From Halieaceae bacterium MED-G27 (GTDB lineage: Bacteria; Pseudomonadota; Gammaproteobacteria; Pseudomonadales; Halieaceae): 36,339 nt of DNA. The notes below the pieces were generated by a model. It was not told where the DNA came from and made no database searches. It saw only the letters and a program-made list of their open reading frames with translations. The stretch covers positions 1 to 36,339 of the forward strand of contig NTKA01000020.1 of NCBI GenBank assembly GCA_002456975.1. The letters run 5' to 3'. The number at the start of each line of letters is the position of its first letter. Position 1 is the stretch's first letter. The position numbers and the translations under genes were made by a program. Below are positions 7,562 to 17,600 of the stretch, in pieces.

Positions 7562-10174
7562 ATGACAGTGTGTAAATTGATTGCAAAGCATCTTCGATCC
7601 GGCATCGTTGCCATGACTTTGATGTTGGCCTCGATGTCTGGGTATGCACAGAGTGCTCCCTTCGTCGTTGCCGATATTCGGGTTGAAGGCTTGCAGCGAA
7701 TCGCCCCCGGTAGTGTCTTTGCTGCACTGCCTGTCGGAGTCGGTGATGTCGTCGACACTCCAGCGGTACGATCAATAGCGCGAAATCTTTTCCGAACCGG
7801 TAATTTCGATGACATTCAGGTCGGTCGCGATGGCGATGTTCTTGTATTAACGGTTGCCGAGCGCCCGAGCATTAGTGAAATCACCATTGACGGTAACAAA
7901 GCAATCGAGACGGATGCGCTACTAGAGGGGTTAAAAGGGGCAGGACTAGCGGTAGGTCAGGTATTTAAGCGCTCGACGCTGGAGGGCATGCAAATCGAAT
8001 TACGTCGACAATATGTACTGCAAGGCCGATACGACGCATCAATTGACACCGAGATCATCCCCGAACCCCGAAATCGGGTATCCATCGCGATTGACGTCAA
8101 TGAAGGTACTGTTTCCAGCATCAAGCACATCAACGTGGTGGGCAACTCGGTTTTCGACGATGAAGAACTGGTCAAAGTCTTTGAGCTCGAGGAGTCCGGT
8201 TCGTGGTACTACTTCTGGCAGAGCGGCGATAAGTATAGCAAAGAAAAGCTAGAGTCCGATCTAGAAGCGTTGACCAGCTACTACATGGACCGCGGATATC
8301 TAGAGTTTGAAATTGAGTCAACGCAGGTGGCAGTCTCCCCGACGAAGGACTCGGTGTTTATTACCGCCAATGTCTCTGAGGGTGAGAAATTCACTGTCAC
8401 CGAGGTCGATTTGTCGGGTGACCTAGTGCTACCGGAGGATGATCTTCGGCGCTTTGTTCTGGTTCAACCGGGTCAAGTCTTTTCGCAGCAACTCGTCACT
8501 ACCAGCGAAGAATATCTTACTCGTAGGCTCGGCAATGAGGGTTATAACTTTGCTACGGTCACCGGCATTCCTGAGCCGGGTGAAGGGGATTCAGACGTCT
8601 CCATTAAGTTCTTTATCGATCCTGGCAAAAGAACCTATGTCCGGCACATTAGTTTCGCTGGCAATAGTCGAACGGCAGATGACGTACTTCGTCGTGAGAT
8701 GCGACAAATGGAAGCGGCACCTGCGTCCTCCGCTGCCATTGAGCAGTCGCGAATCCGTCTCGAGCGTTTAGGTTATTTCAAACAGGCCGAGGTTGAGACA
8801 AGAGAGCTACCTGGATACGACGATTTGATAGATATCGACTTCACCGTTGAAGAGCAGAGCTTTGGTTCTGTTGGGGGAAGTCTGGGTTACTCTCAGTTTT
8901 CCGGACTGATTGTCGGCCTAAATTTACAGCAGAATAATTTCATGGGATCGGGACGGCAGGTGGGCATCAACCTCAATTCCTCGCGCTATCAAAAGGCCGC
9001 CAGCTTAAATTATCAAAACCCTTATTTTACTGAGGATGGCGTGAGCAGAGGGTTTAGCCTCTTCTTCCGCAGGACGGATCTTTCCGAGATCAATGTGGCG
9101 AGCTACACGACGGACACGGTCGGGCTGAATATGACGTTTGGCTACCCCATCAGTGAGACACAGCGCCTAGGTGTCAATGTTGGCCTTACAGATACTGAAA
9201 TCACTTCCGGCCGCTATGCGGTTCAAGAGATTCGCACAAGTCCCCGATTGATTCCGGGAATCGACCAATATTATGTGAGCACGTTACAACCCGATGGTTT
9301 GTACTCGGGCCCCGAGGTTTTATTGCCAATCAGTGAACTTCCCGAGAGTGCCTTGGCCGAGATTTCGGGTGATGGGTTCTTGGATGTTAATGGTGATTCG
9401 TTTACCAATCTTTCTGTGACGGGTAGCTGGTTGCAGTCGACCCTCAACAGAGGGCAGTTGGCGACGCGCGGTGTTTCCAATTCAGTATCAATGCAAGTGT
9501 CAGTCCCCGGGTCCGAGCTGGAGTTTTATAAGTTTAATTATAGGGGTGATTTTTACTTCCCGATCGCAGGTGAGTTCACCTTCCATCTCCGCACCGAGTT
9601 GGGTTATGGCGACGGCTACGGCACTACCAGCGAGTTACCGTTTTACGAGCACTTTTTCTCGGGTGGCTTCGGCTCCGTTCGCGGATTTGAGGCAAATACT
9701 CTTGGCCCTCGGAGTACACCGCCGATCCTGTACCAGACGGGAAGAGCGACTACTGCGGTTGATGAAAACGGGATCCCCAGCGAAGTGGGTGGTTTCGGTT
9801 ATGTTGTCGATCCTGAGACTGGCAAGATCGCAACCCAAGGCGTATTTTTGGGACGCCGAGCTGACCCATTTGGTGGCAACGTAGTTGTCGAAACTACGGC
9901 AGAGATGTTGTTTCCGCTGCCCTTTATTGAAGATCGGCGTTCCGTTCGATCGGCGATTTTTATCGATGCGGGTAATGTCTTCAACACCAACTGTCGGGCC
10001 AATCAGCTCAATTGCTTTGGTGTGGAGTTTGGAGAGTTAAGATATTCCTACGGGCTTGGTATTACTTGGCTATCTGGCTTTGGGCCGTTGACATTCAGCC
10101 TCGCTAAGCCGCTCAATGCGAGCCTGACTGATCGTCGCGAAGTATTCCAATTCACGCTAGGGCGTGGATTTTAA
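7562..10174 (+). CDS. bamA: outer membrane protein assembly factor BamA
   Basis: BamA (870 aa, against about 810 in E. coli) is the central Omp85 subunit that folds beta-barrel proteins into the outer membrane. It has a signal peptide (about 1-30, ending GYAQ), five POTRA domains (about 35-440) and a C-terminal barrel ending in Phe. The conserved VRGF of loop 6 is at 706-709, followed by NTLGPR. The extra length is mainly in two surface loops: about 55 residues at 556-613 and an extension after VRGF. It lies 93 bases after rseP. I saw no convincing sigma-E promoter in that gap. Confidence 0.97.
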   Translation: MTVCKLIAKHLRSGIVAMTLMLASMSGYAQSAPFVVADIRVEGLQRIAPGSVFAALPVGVGDVVDTPAVRSIARNLFRTGNFDDIQVGRDGDVLVLTVAERPSISEITIDGNKAIETDALLEGLKGAGLAVGQVFKRSTLEGMQIELRRQYVLQGRYDASIDTEIIPEPRNRVSIAIDVNEGTVSSIKHINVVGNSVFDDEELVKVFELEESGSWYYFWQSGDKYSKEKLESDLEALTSYYMDRGYLEFEIESTQVAVSPTKDSVFITANVSEGEKFTVTEVDLSGDLVLPEDDLRRFVLVQPGQVFSQQLVTTSEEYLTRRLGNEGYNFATVTGIPEPGEGDSDVSIKFFIDPGKRTYVRHISFAGNSRTADDVLRREMRQMEAAPASSAAIEQSRIRLERLGYFKQAEVETRELPGYDDLIDIDFTVEEQSFGSVGGSLGYSQFSGLIVGLNLQQNNFMGSGRQVGINLNSSRYQKAASLNYQNPYFTEDGVSRGFSLFFRRTDLSEINVASYTTDTVGLNMTFGYPISETQRLGVNVGLTDTEITSGRYAVQEIRTSPRLIPGIDQYYVSTLQPDGLYSGPEVLLPISELPESALAEISGDGFLDVNGDSFTNLSVTGSWLQSTLNRGQLATRGVSNSVSMQVSVPGSELEFYKFNYRGDFYFPIAGEFTFHLRTELGYGDGYGTTSELPFYEHFFSGGFGSVRGFEANTLGPRSTPPILYQTGRATTAVDENGIPSEVGGFGYVVDPETGKIATQGVFLGRRADPFGGNVVVETTAEMLFPLPFIEDRRSVRSAIFIDAGNVFNTNCRANQLNCFGVEFGELRYSYGLGITWLSGFGPLTFSLAKPLNASLTDRREVFQFTLGRGF

Positions 10175-10197
10175 TTAAAACCAGGAGGTTAAAACCG

Positions 10198-10710
10198 ATG
10201 TTGTTCCGCTCAATTGCAGCACTTGCGCTGTTCGTACTGTCTTCTGTCGCATATGCACAGGGGAAGATCGCAGTCGTTAATCTTGAACAAGCGATCTTGC
10301 AAACAGATTTCGCACAACAACAATTAGAAGATTTCGCTGCTAGTGACGCCTTCGCTGAAGACAAAGCCGAATTTGATCGACTCAATGCCGATCTTGAGAA
10401 GCTAATTCAGGATTTTCAGCGTGATCAGGCCGCGATGAGTGAAGACCAGCAAGTGGCAGCGCAGCAAAAGCTGCGAAGCAAGCAGGCTGATCTTGAGTAT
10501 GTAGCTAATAAGCTACAGACACTTCAGCAGCAGAACGCGCAGCGTGTATTGGCTGAGTTGGCTCCTCTTGCCCAGCAAGTATTGCAAGAGGTGATCAAAA
10601 CCGAAGGTATCGGCCTTTTGCTTAACGCGCAGTCTGCGCTGTACTCCGACGTTGGGTACAATGTAACAGCTAAGATTACCGACAAGCTGAACCAGCAGCC
10701 TAGCGAGTAA
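10198..10710 (+). CDS. skp: periplasmic chaperone Skp (OmpH family)
   Basis: Skp (170 aa) is a trimeric periplasmic holdase that carries unfolded outer-membrane proteins to the Bam complex. A signal peptide (about 1-21, ending SVAYA) is followed by the family opening GKIAVVNLEQAIL and then a long Gln/Lys/Glu-rich coiled-coil segment (about 50-125) that forms the tentacles. A strong AGGAGG (10183-10188) precedes the ATG. It sits between bamA and lpxD, as in most gammaproteobacteria. The lpxD start is one base after the skp stop. Confidence 0.95.
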   Translation: MLFRSIAALALFVLSSVAYAQGKIAVVNLEQAILQTDFAQQQLEDFAASDAFAEDKAEFDRLNADLEKLIQDFQRDQAAMSEDQQVAAQQKLRSKQADLEYVANKLQTLQQQNAQRVLAELAPLAQQVLQEVIKTEGIGLLLNAQSALYSDVGYNVTAKITDKLNQQPSE

Positions 10711-10711
10711 A

Positions 10712-11749
10712 ATGCCAACACTGGTCGGTGTTGCAACCAGCCTGAATTTGCCGTTTCGCGGGGACGCCGGGCTAGTATTGGAGCGCATTGCTCCGCTGGA
10801 GTCGGCGTCAGCCAGCGATTTGTCGTTCGTTGCTCAGAAGAAATTTATAGGCACTCTTAACGACACCGACGCGGGCGCAGTTTTACTACCGGAGGCGTGG
10901 GCAGAGAGTTACTCGGGCCCAGTTATTTTCAGTGACGATCCCTACGCTGACTTCGCGCGGGCGACTCACCTTTTCGACAACCGTCCCCAAGCATCGAGAC
11001 AAGTGCACGAAACTGCCGTGGTGGCAGAATCAGCTCGATTGGGCGACGGCGTGACGATTGATGCAGGTGCCGTCATTGAAGACGACGTCGTCCTTGCTAA
11101 CGGTGTATGGGTTGGAGCTGGGGCGTACATTGGGCACGGCGCAGCAATCGGCGAGCGCAGCGAGTTGCGCCCCGGTGTTCGTCTATACCACAACACCTTG
11201 CTCGGTTCTGACGTACTGATTCACGCCAATACTGTCATCGGGTCCGATGGGTTTGGATTTGCTCCGGTGGCGAGTGGCTGGGAGAAAATCCTACAGCTGG
11301 GCCGAGTGGTTGTTGGGGATCGCGTCGAAATCGGCGCCAATTGTGCGATCGATCGAGGAGCGTTAGATGACACCATTGTCGAGGACGACGTCATTATCGA
11401 TAACCTAGTGCATATAGCCCATGGGGTGCGCATTGGCCGGCAGTCGGCGGTTGCGGGGCAAGTTGGCTTTGCCGGTGGTGCGGAGTTAGGTGAGCGATGC
11501 ACAGTAGGCGGACAAGCCGGTTTTGCAGGGCATTTAACCGTCGCCAACGATGTGCACATCGGAGGTCAGGGTCGAGTCGCCCGTGGTGTTGACAAGCCAG
11601 GCCACTACGCCTCGGGCACATCCTTGATGCCCGCGCGTGATTGGGCAAAAAATTCAGCTCGTTACGAGAAATTATACGAATTGTTTAGGCGCGTTGAGCG
11701 GCTCGAAAAACAGCAGCCTAGCGGCACCGACGAAGCAAAGGATAAATAA
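10712..11749 (+). CDS. lpxD: UDP-3-O-(3-hydroxyacyl)glucosamine N-acyltransferase
   Basis: LpxD (345 aa) adds the second hydroxyacyl chain, from acyl-ACP, to UDP-3-O-acyl-glucosamine in lipid A synthesis. The N-terminal uridine-binding domain (about 1-100) includes SDLSFVAQKKF. A left-handed beta-helix of hexapeptide repeats follows (about 105-315), with the catalytic region VIGSDGFGFAP and the conserved NLVHIAHGVRIG. The C-terminal helix (about 318-345) mediates trimer contacts. Length matches the family (about 340). It is one base after skp and three bases before fabZ. Confidence 0.97.
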   Translation: MPTLVGVATSLNLPFRGDAGLVLERIAPLESASASDLSFVAQKKFIGTLNDTDAGAVLLPEAWAESYSGPVIFSDDPYADFARATHLFDNRPQASRQVHETAVVAESARLGDGVTIDAGAVIEDDVVLANGVWVGAGAYIGHGAAIGERSELRPGVRLYHNTLLGSDVLIHANTVIGSDGFGFAPVASGWEKILQLGRVVVGDRVEIGANCAIDRGALDDTIVEDDVIIDNLVHIAHGVRIGRQSAVAGQVGFAGGAELGERCTVGGQAGFAGHLTVANDVHIGGQGRVARGVDKPGHYASGTSLMPARDWAKNSARYEKLYELFRRVERLEKQQPSGTDEAKDK

Positions 11750-11752
11750 CAG

Positions 11753-12184
11753 ATGATGGATATTGCTGACATTAAGCGGCATCTACCGCATCGCTACCCT
11801 TTTTTATTAGTGGATAGAGTGGTATCACTAGATCCGGGCAAGTCGATAGAGGCCTACAAGAATCTGACCATCAATGAGCCCTACTTCCAAGGGCATTTTC
11901 CAGAGAATCCAATTTTTCCCGGAGTTTTATTGGTTGAAGCGATGGCCCAAGCCGCTGGGGTTCTTGGTTTTGTCACCATGAACAAAACGCCGCAGGACGG
12001 CTCGATTTACTACTTTGTGGGTGCCGATAAGCTGCGGTTCAAGCGGCCCTGTGTGCCGGGCGACCAAGTTATCCTCAGAGCCGAGGTCATGAGTGTAAAA
12101 CGCGGCATTTGGAAGTTCGCTGTCAATGCTTCGGTTGAAGGCGATATGGCAGCCAGCGCAGAAATCCTATGTGCGGATCGCTGA
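11753..12184 (+). CDS. fabZ: 3-hydroxyacyl-[acyl-carrier-protein] dehydratase FabZ
   Basis: FabZ (143 aa) dehydrates 3-hydroxyacyl-ACP in fatty acid elongation and so competes with LpxA and LpxD for the same hydroxyacyl-ACP pool. The hot-dog-fold signature is clear: [13 protein letters not shown] near the N-terminus, the catalytic His in [11 protein letters not shown] and the catalytic Glu in [11 protein letters not shown]. Two adjacent ATG codons (11753, 11756) are possible starts. The 3' end overlaps the lpxA frame. Confidence 0.97.
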   Translation: MMDIADIKRHLPHRYPFLLVDRVVSLDPGKSIEAYKNLTINEPYFQGHFPENPIFPGVLLVEAMAQAAGVLGFVTMNKTPQDGSIYYFVGADKLRFKRPCVPGDQVILRAEVMSVKRGIWKFAVNASVEGDMAASAEILCADR

Positions 12185-12951
12185 TTCATCCTACCGCCTT
12201 AGTTGACCCCTCGGCCGAACTCGACCCCTCAGTATCGGTAGGTCCGTACTCGGTGATTGGCCCCGATGTTCGTATCGGCAAGGATTCGGTGATCGAGCCA
12301 CACGTGGTGATCAAGGGCCCAACAACTATCGGCGAGCGCAATCATATTTTTCAGTTCTCATCGGTGGGTGAGGCAACGCCCGATTTGAAATATGCGGGCG
12401 AACCCACGACGCTAACGATTGGCAGCGACAACGTGATTCGCGAGAGTGTGACGATTCATCGCGGGACGGTTCAAGATCGTGGCGACACGTCGATCGGGGA
12501 TCACAACCTCATCATGTGTTACGTGCACATCGGTCACGACAGTGTGATTGGCAACAATACGATTTTGGTCAATAACACCGCATTGGCAGGGCACGTTGAA
12601 ATTGGTGATTGGGCCATTTTGTCGGGCTATACCTTGGTGCACCAGTTCTGCAAGATTGGCCGACACAGTTTTAGTGGCATGGGTACGGCGATCGGTAAAG
12701 ATGTCCCTGCTTACGTCACGGTATCAGGCAGTCCGGCTGAGGCGCGAACCATTAACGCCGAGGGACTCCGCAGGCGGGGTTTTTCCGAAGCTGCGATCGC
12801 CGAATTGCGCCGAGCCTTTAAAGTGGTTTACCGCCAAGGCCTAACTCTCGACGTTGCGTTAGAGCGCTTGATCGAGATGGCGACCGATGTGCCCGAAATC
12901 GAACCGTTGATTGATTCATTGAGGCAGTCGGAGCGCGGTATCGTTCGCTGA
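12169..12951 (+). CDS. lpxA: UDP-N-acetylglucosamine O-acyltransferase
   Basis: LpxA (260 aa) puts the first 3-hydroxyacyl chain on UDP-GlcNAc, starting lipid A synthesis. It is a trimeric left-handed beta-helix. The catalytic His is in CYVHIGHDS, and the substrate-binding stretch [14 protein letters not shown] is intact. The first ATG (12169) overlaps fabZ by 16 bases. The family N-terminus ([11 protein letters not shown]) suggests that the CTG at 12181, which overlaps the fabZ TGA, might be the real start. The residue aligned with the E. coli chain-length ruler Gly173 is Met (codon 12679-12681), as in the C10-specific Pseudomonas aeruginosa enzyme. The stop overlaps the lpxB start (TGATG). 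Confidence 0.96.
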   Translation: MCGSLIHPTALVDPSAELDPSVSVGPYSVIGPDVRIGKDSVIEPHVVIKGPTTIGERNHIFQFSSVGEATPDLKYAGEPTTLTIGSDNVIRESVTIHRGTVQDRGDTSIGDHNLIMCYVHIGHDSVIGNNTILVNNTALAGHVEIGDWAILSGYTLVHQFCKIGRHSFSGMGTAIGKDVPAYVTVSGSPAEARTINAEGLRRRGFSEAAIAELRRAFKVVYRQGLTLDVALERLIEMATDVPEIEPLIDSLRQSERGIVR

Positions 12952-14099
12952 TGAGTCAGTTATTCGGTGCGGATATTGGTGTACTGGCAGGCGAAACAAG
13001 TGGCGATATTTTAGGCGCCGCTGTTTTATCTGAGCTATTAAAGCGCGACCGTTCGCTTCAGTTCTCGGGCATTGGTGGACCACTGATGGCTGACTGCGGG
13101 CTAGAATCGATGGTGCCGATGGACCGTCTGTCGGTCTTTGGTCTGATCGAGCCGCTGAAGCGCCTCCCTGAACTACTCCGTATTCGTCGCGATGTAACGC
13201 GCCACATGCAGGCGCTTCAACCCCAGTTATTTCTGGGTATCGATAGTCCAGATTTTAATTTGACGCTTGAGCAAAACTTGCGCCGCTCTGGGATCACCAC
13301 TGCTCACTTGGTTAGCCCGTCGGTCTGGGCATGGCGCTCCAGCCGCGTCAAAAAGGTTCAGAAAGCAGTGGATTTAATGCTTTGCCTGTTGCCGTTTGAG
13401 CAACGCTTTTATGAGGATCACGGTGTTCCCTCCATTTGTGTGGGGCATCCACTGATCGAGATCATTGAGGCATTACCCAGCAAAGCAGATGCTAGACGTC
13501 ATTTCGCGGTGTCTGAGGATGACACGGTGGTGGCTTGCTTGCCGGGCAGCCGAGCCGGCGAGGTTGCTCATTTAGCACCGGTGTTTGCTGACGTGTTGCG
13601 CCGCTTACTTGCGAGCGACAACGCGGTGACAGTCTTGGTGCCAGCGGCCAGTGATGCGCGCTTGCAGCAAATAAGGTCATTAATGCCCATCGAGGATGTT
13701 CGATTTCAGGTCTTTGAGGGTGACAGCCGATTGGCGATGGTCGCATCAGATTCCGTGCTGTGTGCATCCGGAACCACAACGCTTGAGGCTATGCTTATCG
13801 GTCGACCCATGGTAATCGGCTATCGCATGGCCTGGTTGTCATGGCAAATTTTGAGCCGAATGGTGAACACGCCGCATGTCGGTCTGCCTAATATTCTCTG
13901 CGACTACCCGGTGGTCCCTGAGTTACTGCAGCACGACGCAACAGAAGAGAATCTCTATAGGGCGTTACTGGAAAGCCTCGGTGCCGCAGGTGAGCGCCAG
14001 CGCGAAGTGTTTGCGGAGGCTTCTGAGGCCATCGGTCGAGACTTTCCTCATCGGTCTTGCGATGCCCTGTGGGATCTTATGCTCGAGAAGACGCAATGA
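12951..14099 (+). CDS. lpxB: lipid-A-disaccharide synthase
   Basis: LpxB (382 aa) joins UDP-2,3-diacylglucosamine and lipid X to form the lipid A disaccharide. It is a GT19 glycosyltransferase, peripheral to the inner membrane. The N-terminal stretch [18 protein letters not shown], the [16 protein letters not shown] motif, the loop [14 protein letters not shown] with GHPLIE, and the sugar-nucleotide region [19 protein letters not shown] are all typical. The length is the same as in E. coli (382). It overlaps lpxA by one base and rnhB by four (ATGA). Confidence 0.97.
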   Translation: MSQLFGADIGVLAGETSGDILGAAVLSELLKRDRSLQFSGIGGPLMADCGLESMVPMDRLSVFGLIEPLKRLPELLRIRRDVTRHMQALQPQLFLGIDSPDFNLTLEQNLRRSGITTAHLVSPSVWAWRSSRVKKVQKAVDLMLCLLPFEQRFYEDHGVPSICVGHPLIEIIEALPSKADARRHFAVSEDDTVVACLPGSRAGEVAHLAPVFADVLRRLLASDNAVTVLVPAASDARLQQIRSLMPIEDVRFQVFEGDSRLAMVASDSVLCASGTTTLEAMLIGRPMVIGYRMAWLSWQILSRMVNTPHVGLPNILCDYPVVPELLQHDATEENLYRALLESLGAAGERQREVFAEASEAIGRDFPHRSCDALWDLMLEKTQ

Positions 14100-14686
14100 G
14101 CCATTTTGGGGAAAGGCTCATTGCAGGTGTCGACGAAGTGGGGCGAGGCCCACTCGCGGGTGATGTGGTCGCAGCTGCCGTTATCTTGGCTCCAGTGTTT
14201 CCCGAAGGCCTTCGCGATTCTAAGCGGTTGACCGAGCGACGTCGCGAGCAACTCGCCGAGGAAATTAAAACGACGGCACTGTGTTGGTCGTTGGGGCGAG
14301 CATCGGTCGAAGAAATCGACGACATCAATATTTTACAGGCATCTCTGCTAGCCATGCGTCGAGCCGTTGACGGGCTCGAGACCCAACCCGATCATGTGCT
14401 GGTAGATGGTAACCGCTTGCCGAGTTGGCCTTACTCAGCTGAAGCGATTGTCGGCGGTGACGGAAGCGAGCCTGCTATTAGTGCCGCGTCTATCATCGCC
14501 AAAGTGACGCGGGATAACGAGTTGATCGAGTTGGATAAACAGTACCCAGGCTATGGTCTGGCCGGCCACAAGGGTTACCCCACAAAGGCACACATTGAAG
14601 CGATAGCCCAAAAAGGCGTGCTGCCCATCCACCGAAAGAGTTTTGGCCCGATAGCCCGTTTGCTTGAGGACGACAACAGGGTTTAA
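14096..14686 (+). CDS. rnhB: ribonuclease HII
   Basis: RNase HII (196 aa) cuts the RNA strand of RNA-DNA hybrids and single ribonucleotides in DNA. The active-site motif [10 protein letters not shown] begins at D13, and [10 protein letters not shown], the Asp in HVLVDGN and [12 protein letters not shown] follow. A longer open frame from 14057 exists, but the ATG at 14096 overlaps the lpxB stop (ATGA) and gives the family N-terminus. It is normally found between lpxB and dnaE, as here. Confidence 0.96.
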   Translation: MSHFGERLIAGVDEVGRGPLAGDVVAAAVILAPVFPEGLRDSKRLTERRREQLAEEIKTTALCWSLGRASVEEIDDINILQASLLAMRRAVDGLETQPDHVLVDGNRLPSWPYSAEAIVGGDGSEPAISAASIIAKVTRDNELIELDKQYPGYGLAGHKGYPTKAHIEAIAQKGVLPIHRKSFGPIARLLEDDNRV

Positions 14687-14693
14687 TAGGGCC

Positions 14694-17600
14694 ATGCAAG
14701 CAGAGTTTATCCACCTTCGTGTTCACAGTGAGTATTCCCTCACCGATGGATTAGTCCGGGTGGGGCCGCTGATGGAAAAGGTGGCTGAGCTCGATATGCC
14801 GGCGGTCGCAATTAGTGACCGGTGCAACTTTTTCGGTTTGATCAAAGCCTACAAGGCGGCAGCGAGACATGGTCTAAAGCTCATCGTTGCTGCGGACTTT
14901 GAGTTGCTTCATGACGATGAGCGTCGTACCCAGTTGTCGCTGTATGCACTGGATGATCAAGGTTATCGAAACCTCACGATTTTGATTTCGAAGGCCTATC
15001 AAGAGGGACAGGTATTGGGCCGGCCCTTGATTCGCTGGGAGTGGTTGCGGGCGGCGAGTCATGGTCTTTTAGCATTATCCGGAGGTCGTCGGGGTGAGGT
15101 GGGGCAGCATTTGTTGGCTGGTCGCACAGTGGAAGCCGAGGCGGCCTGCCGAGAATGGATGGTGTTATTCCCTGATCGTTTTTATCTGGAGCTTCAGCGC
15201 ACGGGTCGTACTGACGAAGAGGACTACCTGCACGCCGCCGTGAGTTTAGCGGAGCAGCTCGATTGCCCGGTCGTTGCCACCAATGAAGTCTGCTTCATCA
15301 CGGAAGACGAGTTTGAAGCGCATGAGGCTCGGGTCTGTATTGGTGAGGGGCGGACGTTGAATGACCCTAGGCGTCCTAGGAATTACTCCCAGCAACAATT
15401 TCTGCGCTCACCCCAAGAGATGGCAGAGCTGTTTTCAGACATTCCCGAAGCGCTCGAGAATACCGTTCATATCGCACAGCGCTGCTCGGTCGCAATTTCA
15501 CTCGGTGAAGCTTTTCTCCCTGACTTCCCGACGCCAGAGGGTGTGTCGATTGCGGAGCATTTGGAACATTTGTCGGAGGAGGGCCTTCGACAGCGACTCG
15601 CCGTACTCAAGGTCGAGGACGAGCGGCCTTACTTCGATCGTTTAAAGTTTGAACTGAATGTCATCAATGAAATGGGGTTCCCCGGCTATTTCTTAGTGGT
15701 CATGGACTTTATCCGCTGGGGCAAGGCCAATGGTATTCCTGTCGGGCCCGGCCGTGGTTCCGGTGCCGGCTCGTTAGTGGCTTATGCCCTAGAAATCACT
15801 GATCTCGATCCCTTAGAGTACGATTTGCTGTTTGAGCGCTTCTTGAATCCACAGCGGGTATCGATGCCCGACTTCGATGTCGATTTTTGTATGGATCGCC
15901 GCGATGAAGTGATCGAGTACGTGTCCCATACCTATGGAAAAGCTGCGGTGTCGCAGATCATTACGTTTGGCACTATGGCGGCTAAGGCGGTGGTTAGGGA
16001 TGTCGCTAGGGTACAGGATAAGCCTTACGCGCTCGCCGACAAGATGTCCAAACTCATTCCGTTCGAGGTTGGGATGACACTCGCCAAGGCTATCGATCAA
16101 GAGGAACAGTTGGTCACGCTGCTGGCAGAGGATGTGGCGGCGCAAGAAATTTGGGATATGGCGGTGCAGCTCGAGGGGCTCACTCGTAATGCAGGTAAAC
16201 ACGCCGGCGGTGTGGTGATCGCACCCTCTCGATTAACGGATTTTTCGCCGCTGTTTTGTGACGAAGAGGGTGGTGGACTCGTTACTCAATTCGACAAAAA
16301 CGATGTCGAAGAAGCGGGCTTGGTTAAGTTCGATTTCTTGGGTCTGAGGACCCTGACCATTATTGATTGGGCGGTTGCGATGATTAATGCGCGACCCGAT
16401 GTCACCGAGGCGGTCGACATTAATCATATTCCACTCGATGATCCGCGCGTCTATCAGTTGTTGCAAAGTGCGGAGACAACCGCTGTTTTTCAGCTAGAAA
16501 GCCGGGGCATGAAGGAGTTAATTAAAAACCTCAAGCCCGATACTTTCGAGGATATTATTGCCCTCGTCGCCTTGTTCAGACCCGGACCGTTGCAATCGGG
16601 CATGGTTGAGAACTTTATCGATCGAAAACATGGCCGAGAAGTAGTGTCTTACCCAGATCCTCAATACCAGCACGAGTGGTTAAAGCCGATCCTTGAGCCC
16701 ACCTACGGCATTATTCTTTACCAAGAGCAAGTAATGCAGATCGCCCAAGAGCTCGCTGGGTATACCTTGGGAGGTGCCGACCTCTTGCGCCGAGCCATGG
16801 GTAAGAAAAAGCCCGAAGAAATGGCCAAACAGCGTTCGGTATTCGAGGACGGTGCCAAAGAGAAGGGCGTCAATCCAGACTTGGCGATGCGAATCTTTGA
16901 TCTGGTGGAAAAGTTCGCAGGCTACGGTTTTAACAAGTCCCACTCGGCTGCCTATGCGCTGGTGTCCTATCAAACGGCGTGGCTCAAGACTCATTTTCCC
17001 GCGGAGTTTATGGCCGCCGTAATGAGCTCGGAAATCGACAATACCGATAAGCTGTTGAGCTTGCGCGACGAGTGTCGACGCATGGGTTTAACTGTTCGTG
17101 CGCCGAACATTGCTGAGGGCTTACACCATTTCTCGGTAAACTGCGACGGCGAGATCGTCTATGGTTTGGGGGGAATCAAGGGCTTGGGCGAAGGGCCTAT
17201 CGACGATCTGATAGTAGCCAGAGTTGAAGAGCCGATATCAGACCTATTTGACCTTTGCACTCGAACGGACCCTAAGAAGGTCAATCGGCGCGCACTGGAG
17301 GCAATGATCAAAAGCGGTGGTCTGGATAGTCTTGGTGCGCCGCGGTGGGTCCTACTCTCGGCGCTCGATGATGCTTTGCGTGCGGCCGAGCAGTCGGCCG
17401 ATAACAAAGCCGCCGGTATGGGCGATCTCTTTGGTGATGTGGTGCCAGCGGCGACGGGTGGCGATCCCTACCGCGATCATCGTCGAGCACGTGCTTGGAC
17501 TCTGCGCGAGGTATTGGCGGGCGAAAAAGAAAGCCTGGGTAGTTTTTTTAGCGGTCACCCCATGGATGAGTTCCGAGCCGAAATCCGTAAGTTTGCACCG

